Source of the DNA: Oligella sp050920755
Lineage (GTDB): Bacteria; Pseudomonadota; Gammaproteobacteria; Burkholderiales; Burkholderiaceae_B
Direction of reading: 5' to 3'
DNA length: 64,000 bases
Assembly (NCBI RefSeq): GCF_050920755.1
Contig: NZ_CP158480.1
Coordinates: forward strand, 744,001 to 808,000
In this document: positions 56,537 through 64,000 of the stretch, in pieces
Layout: every line of letters starts with the position of its first letter
How positions within the stretch are numbered: the first letter of the stretch is position 1
Program-made: the position numbers and the translations under genes
Notes under the pieces: model-generated
What the model saw: the letters and a program-made list of their open reading frames with translations, nothing else
The model's database searches: none
Told to the model about the DNA's origin: nothing

Positions 56537-56562
56537 CCCTGCCTAAGCAGGGTGTTTTTTTT
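56537..56562 (+). terminator. Terminator before the mraZ promoter
   Basis: CCCTGC pairs with GCAGGG around a CTAA loop and is followed by eight T after TG. It isolates the dcw cluster from upstream transcription. Confidence 0.88.
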
Positions 56563-56609
56563 AGTGTGAAAAGCTTAAATGCGCTTGAAAAAAGAAGCAA
56601 AATGTCATA

Positions 56610-56668
56610 AAGTGGAGTAAAAGGGTAAAAAAGTGGTATTAAGTGGGATGAAAAGATTAAAAGTGGGA
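56610..56668 (+). promoter_or_regulatory. MraZ-box repeats
   Basis: GTGG words begin at 56612, 56633, 56643 and 56663, with GGGT near 56623, so they fall on a ten-base grid. MraZ is known to bind direct GTGGG-type repeats of this spacing and repress its own operon. The last repeat ends a few bases before the mraZ start. Confidence 0.75.
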
Positions 56669-56675
56669 TAGGGTA

Positions 56676-57107
56676 GTGATTTTTCAAGGTAATCATCCAT
56701 TAACGATTGACGCGAAGGGGCGGATTATGATTCCGGCCCGGTATCGTGACGTCTTATTGGAGACTGCTGAGGGAAAATTGACCTTCACTTGTAATTTTGA
56801 CGGTGGTTTATTGGTCTATCCGCGGGCTCAATGGGAGTCCAAATTGGAAGAGATTATGAACTTACCCGCTAATCGCGCTTCGGTAAAAAGAACCCTTCTC
56901 GGTAACGCTTTTGACGTGGATATCGATAAGGCAGGACGCGTCTTAATCCCGGCGCAGCTCCGTGAAAGAGCGAGCTTGGATAAGGATGTGGTTCTGGTAG
57001 GTATGGGCCGCCATTTTGATCTATGGGATGCTGCCAAGTATGAACAACTGGTAGCTATTGATTTAGAGGCCGGCTTACCGGATGATCTCGGTGATTTTTC
57101 TCTATAA
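56676..57107 (+). CDS. mraZ: Transcriptional regulator MraZ
   Basis: A 143-residue AbrB-like protein with two MraZ domains: FQGNHPLTIDAKGRIMIPARYRD (about 3-25) and GNAFDVDIDKAGRVLIPAQLRE (about 73-95). It forms ring oligomers and represses the division and cell-wall cluster. The start is GTG 56676. Ten bases separate it from rsmH. Confidence 0.95.
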   Translation: MIFQGNHPLTIDAKGRIMIPARYRDVLLETAEGKLTFTCNFDGGLLVYPRAQWESKLEEIMNLPANRASVKRTLLGNAFDVDIDKAGRVLIPAQLRERASLDKDVVLVGMGRHFDLWDAAKYEQLVAIDLEAGLPDDLGDFSL

Positions 57108-57116
57108 GAGCTAGGG

Positions 57117-58106
57117 ATGAGTCAGGATTTTAGCCACACCACCGTTTTGCTTTATGCCACGGTCAACGCTTTAGTAGACCCGCACTTCAATGCGAAGTCC
57201 AAAGCTGTGCATTCTCCACTGCCCGCACAGCAGAAAGACGGCGTCTTTGTTGACGGGACTTTCGGTCGCGGTGGTCATAGTCGTTATTTGCTTAGCCATT
57301 TAAGCCCTAAAGCGAAGTTATTCGTGTTTGATAAGGATCCCGAAGCAATTAAAGTAGCTACAGAGCTGCAAGCAGAGGATCCGCGCGTGATTGTTGTGCA
57401 TGGCGCATTTTCATCGATGGCTGAGGTATTGGCCGATTATGGAATCAGTAAAGTGCAGGGCATCATGATGGATTTAGGGGTGTCTTCACCGCAATTAGAT
57501 GACGCTGCCCGCGGTTTTTCATTTATGCGTGACGGCCCCTTAGATATGAGAATGGATACCAGTCGCGGCATCACCGCCGCAGAATGGTTAAATACCGCAT
57601 CATTCGATGAAATTAGAGGAGTGATAAAAGACTATGGCGAAGAACGGTATGCTTTCCAGATTGCAAAGAAGATTGTTGATAGCCGGCAATCCGGCCCATT
57701 TCGTAGTACGCTCGAGCTCGCCCAGCTCGTCGCTGGCGTCGTCAAGTCGCGCGAAAAGGGTCACCACCCGGCAACTCGCACCTTTCAAGCTATACGGGTT
57801 TACATCAACCAAGAACATGAGGAGCTTGCACGCAGCCTCGCGTCAGTTTTAGATTTGTTGGATGTTGGTGGACGCTTAGCGGTAATCAGCTTTCATTCAC
57901 TGGAAGATAGGCCGGTGAAGCAAGCAATTGCCAAGGCGTCTACCTTGGATCCGGCATTGGCTAAGTTGCCTCTGCGTGAGACGGAGTTGCCTGCGGCGCG
58001 CTTAATTAATCTCGGCAAGGTACAAGCCTCGGCCGAGGAGGTTAAGCATAACCCGCGTTCGCGCTCAGCAATGTTGCGCGTCGCCGAACGTACGGCAGCT
58101 GAATAA
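57117..58106 (+). CDS. rsmH: 16S rRNA (cytosine-1402-N4)-methyltransferase
   Basis: A 329-residue RsmH (MraW). HTTVLLYATVNAL, the SAM-site VDGTFGRGGHSRYLLSHL (about 43-60), GIMMDLGVSSPQLDDAARGFSFMRDGPLDMRMD (about 118) and FHSLEDRPVKQ are diagnostic. The segment between the N-terminus and the SAM site (VDPHFNAKSKAVHSPLPAQQ) is longer than in E. coli, a feature that may be lineage-specific. Second gene of the dcw cluster. Confidence 0.95.
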   Translation: MSQDFSHTTVLLYATVNALVDPHFNAKSKAVHSPLPAQQKDGVFVDGTFGRGGHSRYLLSHLSPKAKLFVFDKDPEAIKVATELQAEDPRVIVVHGAFSSMAEVLADYGISKVQGIMMDLGVSSPQLDDAARGFSFMRDGPLDMRMDTSRGITAAEWLNTASFDEIRGVIKDYGEERYAFQIAKKIVDSRQSGPFRSTLELAQLVAGVVKSREKGHHPATRTFQAIRVYINQEHEELARSLASVLDLLDVGGRLAVISFHSLEDRPVKQAIAKASTLDPALAKLPLRETELPAARLINLGKVQASAEEVKHNPRSRSAMLRVAERTAAE

Positions 58107-58123
58107 GGGGTTAAGGCTTTGTC

Positions 58124-58423
58124 ATGTTTAAAGTATTGATTTTCGGTTTAATCGCTTTCTTTATTTATAGCGCTATCGAGTTGGTGAGCGCACGTTATGA
58201 GCAGCGGCAGCAATTTACCCAAATTGAGCGTGCTACTCGGGTTGAGCGTGAATTGGAAACTCAATGGCGTTTTTTGGAGTTGGAACGAGCTCAATTAACC
58301 AGCTCCATGAATATTCGAAGCGAAATTCAGGAAAAGCTGAAGATGCATTCACCTCAAGTGAATGAAATTATTTACATCAAAGAGTCTGAGCTTAGTCCCA
58401 TCAGCGAAGTCGGTTCAGAATAG
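58124..58423 (+). CDS. ftsL: Cell division protein FtsL
   Basis: A 99-residue bitopic protein: an N-terminal membrane helix (FKVLIFGLIAFFIYSAIELV) and a periplasmic coiled coil rich in R, E, Q and L. FtsL sequences are poorly conserved; position between rsmH and ftsI plus this topology decide the call. It would join FtsB and FtsQ at the septum. Confidence 0.88.
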   Translation: MFKVLIFGLIAFFIYSAIELVSARYEQRQQFTQIERATRVERELETQWRFLELERAQLTSSMNIRSEIQEKLKMHSPQVNEIIYIKESELSPISEVGSE

Positions 58424-58431
58424 GTAAAAAA

Positions 58432-60258
58432 ATGAAATTTAAAAAAGTTTTACAGCATATTCAGCGTTCAAAAAGTCGCAACACGCGCGGCTACAAGCCT
58501 CAACTTCGCTTTTATAATGAGCCTGTTTTAGAAAATAAGCTGCCTAAGTGGCGTAGTCTCTGCATTCTCGGCCTCTTTGTCGGAGGCTTTGCGATCGTTT
58601 TGGGTCAGGCCTTTTACCATCAGATTTATAACAATGACTTTTTACGCGCCGAGGGTGAAAAGCGTTTTGAAGTGAATCAGACCTTGCCGGCTAATCGCGG
58701 ACGTATTGAAGACCGTAATGGTGTCTTTTTGGCGACTAGTGTGCCGGTGCGAGCGGTGTGGATTATTCCCGAGGGATTGCAAAAAGCCACACCCGAACAG
58801 TTTCAGTTTTTATCCGAGTCGGTTGAATTATCCGTGCCCAGTATTAAAGAGCGCATGGAAAATCATATGGGTAAAACCTTCGTTTATTTAAAACGTCAGG
58901 TGCCGATGGATAAGGCTGAGAGCTTACGTGAGCAGAAGTTACCCGGCGTCTATTTTTTACCCGAGGTCAAGCGCTCTTATCCGCAAGGCCCGATTACCGC
59001 GCATTTAGTTGGCTTTACCAATATTGAAAATAACGGTATTGAGGGGATTGAAAAGCACTATGAAGAGCGTCTAAGCGGTATCGATGGTAGTCGTACCGTA
59101 TTGCGTGACCGTTTGGGTCGGGTGATTCAGGATGTTTATGCCCAGTCGCCGGCCCAAGACGGGGAAAATGTCAGACTCACCATTGATAGTCAAATTCAAT
59201 ATTTAAGCTACCAAGCGCTTGAGAAAGCAGTGAAACATCACGCCGCGGACTCCGGTGGTGCGGTGGTAATCGATACTCAAACCGGCGAGATTTTGAGTAT
59301 GGTGAGTTATCCCAGCTACGATCCTAACGATCGTTCGGCGCGTAAGGGTGCTTTATTAAGAAATCGTGCCGTGACCGATGTGTTCGAGCCGGGTTCGATT
59401 ATTAAGCCTTTAGTGGCGGCTTTAGCTTTGGACGCCAAAGCCATTAGCCTAAATACAAAATTTGCCACCGGTAACGGCAGTTATAGGTATCAAGGTCATA
59501 CCATTACTGACGTCAGTCGTTATAACGGTACCCTTGATGTGGCCGGTGTGATTCGTCGTTCCAGTAATATCGGTATGACCATGATTGCCGAACGTTTGCG
59601 TGCCGAGCAGATGTGGACGGTGTTTAAAGCCTTGGGTTTTGGAAGTGCGCCGGATATCGGTTTCCCGGGTATTGCGACCGGTAATTTAAGACCGTGGGAA
59701 CGTTGGCGTTTAATTGAAAAAGCCACCATGTCCTATGGTTATGGGGTATCTACTTCATTGTTGCAAGTTGCACATGCTTATACGGCTTTGGCGCGTGATG
59801 GCGATATGATTTCATTGTCTTTAATTCGCGATGATAAGCCGGCCAAGAAGCTTCAGATTTTCAGCAAAGAGACCGCCCGTAATGTACGTAAAATGCTGGA
59901 AGAAACGGCAGGCCCTAATGGCTCCAAAATCCAAGCCATGGTTGAGGGTTATCGTATCGGCGGTAAATCCGGTACCGCGCGCAAAATTGTCAATGGTAAA
60001 TACAGTCGCAGCGACTATCGCGGTTCTTTTGTGGCGGTAGCACCTATTTCCAATCCGCGAATCGTGGTTGCCGTGACCGTGGATAACCCACGTAAAGCAG
60101 GGTATTTCGGTACCTTAATTGCGGGTCCGGCTACCGGTGAAATTATCAGTGGTACTTTAAAGTATTTAAGTGTGCCGCCGGATCTTAATGTCGGTCCCAC
60201 CCTAGAGGCAAATAATAGCAAGGCAGCAAGCGCAACCGGTCGTAACCCACGTGGATAA
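58432..60258 (+). CDS. ftsI: Peptidoglycan transpeptidase FtsI (PBP3)
   Basis: A 608-residue class B penicillin-binding protein of the septum. A membrane helix lies at about 43-62, the dimerisation domain starts with NRGRIEDRNGVFLATS, and the transpeptidase motifs are SxxK in EPGSIIKPL (serine about 321), SxN in RRSSNIGMT (about 376) and KSGTAR (about 511). It starts eight bases after ftsL. Confidence 0.95.
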   Translation: MKFKKVLQHIQRSKSRNTRGYKPQLRFYNEPVLENKLPKWRSLCILGLFVGGFAIVLGQAFYHQIYNNDFLRAEGEKRFEVNQTLPANRGRIEDRNGVFLATSVPVRAVWIIPEGLQKATPEQFQFLSESVELSVPSIKERMENHMGKTFVYLKRQVPMDKAESLREQKLPGVYFLPEVKRSYPQGPITAHLVGFTNIENNGIEGIEKHYEERLSGIDGSRTVLRDRLGRVIQDVYAQSPAQDGENVRLTIDSQIQYLSYQALEKAVKHHAADSGGAVVIDTQTGEILSMVSYPSYDPNDRSARKGALLRNRAVTDVFEPGSIIKPLVAALALDAKAISLNTKFATGNGSYRYQGHTITDVSRYNGTLDVAGVIRRSSNIGMTMIAERLRAEQMWTVFKALGFGSAPDIGFPGIATGNLRPWERWRLIEKATMSYGYGVSTSLLQVAHAYTALARDGDMISLSLIRDDKPAKKLQIFSKETARNVRKMLEETAGPNGSKIQAMVEGYRIGGKSGTARKIVNGKYSRSDYRGSFVAVAPISNPRIVVAVTVDNPRKAGYFGTLIAGPATGEIISGTLKYLSVPPDLNVGPTLEANNSKAASATGRNPRG

Positions 60259-60303
60259 GCGGGTAGTTGAATCATCTCATTACGCAACAGTGCAGGAAGT
60301 GTT

Positions 60304-63102
60304 ATGCAGGAAAAAATGAAAGAAATTACGGCCATTATTCAATGGCTACGTCAAAACACCGAGAGCCGGGCCGACCTGAAGCTTGATTCCAGAGACATCC
60401 AACCGGGGGATGTCTTTGTTGCATCTAAGGGCTTGCATAATGACGGCGCTCAATTTATCCCGGCAGCAATTAATAACGGAGCGGCAGCAATTTTGGTTGA
60501 TGCCGCTTCTAGCTATGTGGAAAATGCTTTAAAAGAAGCTTCCATTGAAGTGCCTATCCTGGCGGTAAGTCATCTTAAGGCGCTCTTGGGGCAATTGGCT
60601 GATGAATGGTACGGTCGTCCCTCAGAAGTGGTCAAGGTCATTGCTATTACCGGTACTAACGGTAAAACTTCATGCGTCAGTTGGGTGGCACAAGCTTTAA
60701 ATTTAAATAATACGGCTTGCGCAACCATTGGAACTTTGGGTGTGATTCTGCCGGACGGTAAGAATTTAGGCGGTTCCCTAACCACGCCCGATGTCTTGAG
60801 TCTGCATCGAATTTTGGCCTATTTGCGTGATCATGATATTTTTACGGTGGCGATGGAAGCCTCGTCGATTGGTTTAGATCAGGGCCGTATGGACGGCTTA
60901 CGGATTGATATCGCCGGTTTTACCAATATCAGCCTGGATCATATGGACTATCATCAGAGTATGGCGGCCTATGAAGAAGCTAAGGCAATTTTATTTACCC
61001 GACCCGACTTAAAACTGGCTGTTCTGAATGCCAATGATGAGGCCGGTTTACGACTGGCACAACGCTCGGTTGCCGACAAGACCCTAACCTATTCGTTGGA
61101 TGTGGATTCCGATGCCGATATCCGTGCATTGCATTACACCTTCCACGATTACGGTTTGTCCTTTATGCTGCACACAAATCAGGGTGATACGCAGATTTTA
61201 AGCCGTTTAGTGGGTGAGCATAATATCTCCAATTTATTACTGACGGTCGGTATTTTAGAGGGCTTGGGCTGGAGCTTAAGCCGTATCAGTAGAACACTCA
61301 GTCATCTGGAGGCGGTAGCCGGTCGTTTGGAAACGGTGGAGCCGATGATTAATGCGCAAGATAAACCGCTTGTGGTAGTGGATTATGCGCATAGTCCGGA
61401 TGCCTTAAAGCGTGCCTTGCAAGCGATTAAGCCTAATGCCGAGGCGCGTGCCGGTCGCTTGATTTGTGTCTTTGGTTGTGGGGGCGACAGGGATCGCACT
61501 AAGCGTCCGGTGATGGCGGATATTGCCGAGCAGCTAAGCGATTTAATCTATATCACCAGCGATAATCCGCGTACTGAGGATCCTGAGCGGATTTTAAAAG
61601 AGATTGTGGCCGGTCTGTCAGCGCCTGATACTGAAAAATTAGCGCTGGTGGAGCGTGATCGTGATTATGCTATTCTCTATTCGATTTTACATGCCGCTGC
61701 CGAGGATGTGATTTTAATTGCCGGTAAAGGGCATGAGGATTATCAGGAAGTGCATGGCGTACGTCATTATTTTGATGATCGTCAATGGGCGAGTTTAGGC
61801 TTATTGATGCGCGATGCCTTGGATGTCAGTACGGATACGCGTCAGCTTCAGCAGGGACAGTTTTTTGTGGCGTTAAAAGGTGAAAATTTTGATGCACATC
61901 GCTTGTTGGATCAGGCTCAAGCTAAAAAGGCATTAGCTGCGTTGGTTTCAAATCCCGATAAGCAGTTGAGTTTACCGCAAATCCAAGTATACGACACGCA
62001 AGCTGCTTTAATGACAATGGCAAAGGCGTGGCGCAGTTTATTTGATTTGCCGGTGATTGCGGTGACGGGCAGTAATGGCAAAACCACCACCAAGGAAATG
62101 ATCGCCGCCATTTTAAAAGCGGCTTATGGTGAGCTTTATTTGGCTACACAGGGTAATTTAAATAACCATATCGGCGTGCCGCTCAGTCTCTTAAGACTAC
62201 GTACTACGCATCAAATGGCGGTGTTTGAATTAGGTATGAATCATCCGGGTGAAATTGCCGTGTTGGCGGATTTATGTCATCCAACGGTGGCGGTATTAAC
62301 TAATGCGCAGCGTGAACATCAGGAGTTTATGGAAAGTGTCGATGCGGTTGCCAAAGAAAATGCCACGGTGTTTGCGTATTTAAGCGATGAGGGTGCTGCC
62401 ATTTACCCGGCAGCCACGGAATATACGCCGCTGTGGGATGAATTAAGTCGCACCAAAAAATCTCTGCGCTTTGCCATTGCAGAACCGACGGCTGATATTT
62501 ACGCCACGGAGGTGCAAAGTCATGCCAGTGGTATGGGCTTTGTATTGCATGTCAATGGCACGGTTACAGCGCTTAGCTTGCAAATCCCCGGTGAGCATAA
62601 TGTCAGCAATGCCCTTGCTGCAGCCGGTGCCTGCTTAGCAGCCGGTGTGAATCTTGACCATATTAAGCAAGGCCTGGAAAGTTTTGCGCCGGTCAGTGGA
62701 CGCTTACAAAACTATGTGCTTAAAAACGGTACGCGCTTGATTGATGATAGTTATAATGCTAATCCGGATTCTGTGCGCGCCGCCATTGATGTTTTAAGTG
62801 CTTTGCCCGGCCCGACCTTACTGGTATTGGGTGATATGGGTGAGGTTGGGCCCGAGGGGCCGCAAATGCATCGCGAAGTGGGTAAGTATGCTAAGCAAAA
62901 AGGTATTGACCATTTGTTGACATTCGGTACTGCCACTCAGGAAAGTAGTCAAGCCTTTGCTGAGGGGGCTCAGCATTTTACAGAGATGCAAGCGCTACTT
63001 AAAGCCGTTGCAGCATTAGAACCGGCCGCTGTGTTGGTCAAGGGTTCTCGCTCTATGCGTATGGAGCGTGTGGTGCAGGATTTGCTGGGCAATCAGGAAT
63101 AA
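60304..63102 (+). CDS. murEF: MurE-MurF fusion: two Mur ligases in one protein
   Basis: A 932-residue bifunctional enzyme. The N-terminal half (about 1-500) is MurE, adding meso-diaminopimelate: ATP loop TGTNGKTS (about 116), carbamylated-lysine region, and the DAP-specific motif DNPRTEDP (about 420). The C-terminal half (about 510-932) is MurF, adding D-Ala-D-Ala: ATP loop TGSNGKTTTKE (about 586) and DDSYNANPDS (about 820). There is no stop or frame break between them. Similar fusions are known from Bordetella and relatives. Confidence 0.95.
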   Translation: MQEKMKEITAIIQWLRQNTESRADLKLDSRDIQPGDVFVASKGLHNDGAQFIPAAINNGAAAILVDAASSYVENALKEASIEVPILAVSHLKALLGQLADEWYGRPSEVVKVIAITGTNGKTSCVSWVAQALNLNNTACATIGTLGVILPDGKNLGGSLTTPDVLSLHRILAYLRDHDIFTVAMEASSIGLDQGRMDGLRIDIAGFTNISLDHMDYHQSMAAYEEAKAILFTRPDLKLAVLNANDEAGLRLAQRSVADKTLTYSLDVDSDADIRALHYTFHDYGLSFMLHTNQGDTQILSRLVGEHNISNLLLTVGILEGLGWSLSRISRTLSHLEAVAGRLETVEPMINAQDKPLVVVDYAHSPDALKRALQAIKPNAEARAGRLICVFGCGGDRDRTKRPVMADIAEQLSDLIYITSDNPRTEDPERILKEIVAGLSAPDTEKLALVERDRDYAILYSILHAAAEDVILIAGKGHEDYQEVHGVRHYFDDRQWASLGLLMRDALDVSTDTRQLQQGQFFVALKGENFDAHRLLDQAQAKKALAALVSNPDKQLSLPQIQVYDTQAALMTMAKAWRSLFDLPVIAVTGSNGKTTTKEMIAAILKAAYGELYLATQGNLNNHIGVPLSLLRLRTTHQMAVFELGMNHPGEIAVLADLCHPTVAVLTNAQREHQEFMESVDAVAKENATVFAYLSDEGAAIYPAATEYTPLWDELSRTKKSLRFAIAEPTADIYATEVQSHASGMGFVLHVNGTVTALSLQIPGEHNVSNALAAAGACLAAGVNLDHIKQGLESFAPVSGRLQNYVLKNGTRLIDDSYNANPDSVRAAIDVLSALPGPTLLVLGDMGEVGPEGPQMHREVGKYAKQKGIDHLLTFGTATQESSQAFAEGAQHFTEMQALLKAVAALEPAAVLVKGSRSMRMERVVQDLLGNQE

Positions 63103-63131
63103 GAATATAGGTAGCGACGGGGAAAGTACTC

Positions 63132-64000
63132 ATGTTATATGAGCTCTTTAAGTATTTAAGTAAAGATTACAGTTTTTTTTCGGTCTTTGATTATTTGACC
63201 ATGCGTGCACTGATGGCCAGTGCCACAGCTTTATTAATCGGTCTTATCGCCGGTCCCAAGGTGATCCGTAAGTTATTGGAGATGAAGGTAGGGCAAGCCG
63301 TGCGTCAATACGGCTTGGAAAGTCATTTGATCAAGGATGGTACGCCAACCATGGGCGGGGTTTTGGTGTTGATTGCTATTGCCTTATCAACCTTGCTATG
63401 GGCCGATTTAACTAATCGCTTTGTCTGGGTAGTGCTTTTTGTAACGGTGGGCTTTGGTGCTATTGGTTGGAGTGACGACTATCGTAAGGTGGTTTATCGC
63501 AATCCCGAGGGGATGTCCTCTAAAGAGAAGTTCTTTTGGCAATCGACCATCGGTGCAATTGCTGCCTTATATCTGAGTTTTGCTGTGTCAGCACCGGCTT
63601 CCGGGGACTTGTGGCCATTATTTAAAGATTGGGTGATGAGTGGCTTTAGCATGCCGCTACCGGCACAGGCCGATTTGATTGTGCCGTTTTTTAAAAGTGT
63701 CAGTTATCCGCTGGGCGTCTTCGGTTTTGCCATCCTAACTTGGTTAGTGATTGTGGGCGGTAGTAATGCAGTTAATCTGACTGACGGTTTGGATGGTCTG
63801 GCAATTATGCCGACCGTGATGGTGGGCGGCGCCTTAGGTGTCTTTTCTTATGTGGTTGGTCGTGTCGACTATTCCGGCTATTTGCTCTTTCCTTATATTC
63901 CGGGCGCCGGTGAGATGTTAATTCTTTGCTCGGCATTAGGGGGCGCGGGTTTGGCCTTTTTGTGGTTTAATGCCTATCCGGCACAAGTCTTTATGGGCGA
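63132..64000 (+). CDS. mraY: Phospho-MurNAc-pentapeptide translocase MraY (cut by window end)
   Basis: 289 codons are visible from ATG 63132; the window ends before the stop (full proteins are about 360-390 residues). KDGTPTMGGVLVLIAIALS, GWSDDYRKVVYRNPEGMSSKEKFFWQ (catalytic aspartates) and GGSNAVNLTDGLDGLAIMPT are the MraY signatures, on a multi-helix membrane background. It makes lipid I from the MurF product and undecaprenyl phosphate. Confidence 0.96.
   Translation, partial: MLYELFKYLSKDYSFFSVFDYLTMRALMASATALLIGLIAGPKVIRKLLEMKVGQAVRQYGLESHLIKDGTPTMGGVLVLIAIALSTLLWADLTNRFVWVVLFVTVGFGAIGWSDDYRKVVYRNPEGMSSKEKFFWQSTIGAIAALYLSFAVSAPASGDLWPLFKDWVMSGFSMPLPAQADLIVPFFKSVSYPLGVFGFAILTWLVIVGGSNAVNLTDGLDGLAIMPTVMVGGALGVFSYVVGRVDYSGYLLFPYIPGAGEMLILCSALGGAGLAFLWFNAYPAQVFMG

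Larger units (their letters stand above)
56366..56675 (+). other. rnpB-mraZ intergenic region
   Basis: Holds a weak T-rich hairpin after rnpB (about 56398-56424), a strong terminator (56537-56562) and the MraZ-type repeats just before mraZ. A short open frame (56320-56520) overlaps rnpB and is not believed. Confidence 0.7.

Overview
The window looks like a chromosomal segment from a betaproteobacterium of the family Alcaligenaceae (Burkholderiales), of moderate GC content and possibly near Oligella. The main grounds are the 16S and 23S sequences, a single MurE-MurF fusion protein in the dcw cluster, an IS1106-like IS5 element of the kind known from Neisseria, and a B12-dependent MetH. The genus is an inference; no database search was possible.

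Layout. 1-3712: tail of an unknown gene with its terminator, then an IS5-family element (152-3712) split by a complete IS66-family element (254-2570). Both insertions have visible direct repeats. 3945-4806: a ygaV-ygaP-like sulfide-response pair. 5116-8586: a phnD-phnC-phnE-phnE type ABC importer. 8680-12802: an AraC regulator divergent from a TonB receptor and a periplasmic esterase, with a Fur-box-like site between them, a probable ferric-siderophore uptake and release unit. 12803-19086: a complete rrn operon (two promoters, boxA, 16S, tRNA-Ile, tRNA-Ala, boxA, 23S, 5S, terminator). 19328-25532: housekeeping genes (thioesterase, nnrE, tenA, mtnN, sodC, a DUF1328 membrane peptide, a nitronate monooxygenase-like enzyme, pirin).

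25599-30608 is a decaying accessory island. It is bounded by degenerate tRNA-like sequences and carries an integrase remnant, an IS200/IS605 element with an intact TnpB nuclease, and a small toxin/immunity-like cluster. In that cluster a putative effector gene is knocked out of frame by one extra copy of a TTAG repeat, and its stop overlaps the start of a membrane protein that may be its immunity partner. A CdiI-like protein and two more broken genes lie nearby. This is the least ordinary part of the window.

30622-40902: folB-ttcA-queF, an FAD oxidoreductase, then a vitamin B12 block in which btuB sits behind a cobalamin riboswitch, btuF follows it, and B12-dependent metH is divergent. 40933-49271: an XRE regulator, a second TonB receptor with its own binding protein, FecCD-type permease and ATPase, an enoyl-CoA hydratase-like enzyme and an MFS exporter. 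49439-55789: an OmpA-like lipoprotein, NRDE protein, YdcH, panD, pyrC, O-methyltransferase and Uup. 55975-56365 is RNase P RNA. 56676-64000 is the start of the dcw cell-wall and division cluster (mraZ, rsmH, ftsL, ftsI, murE-murF fusion, mraY cut by the window edge), with clear MraZ-type repeats in front of it.
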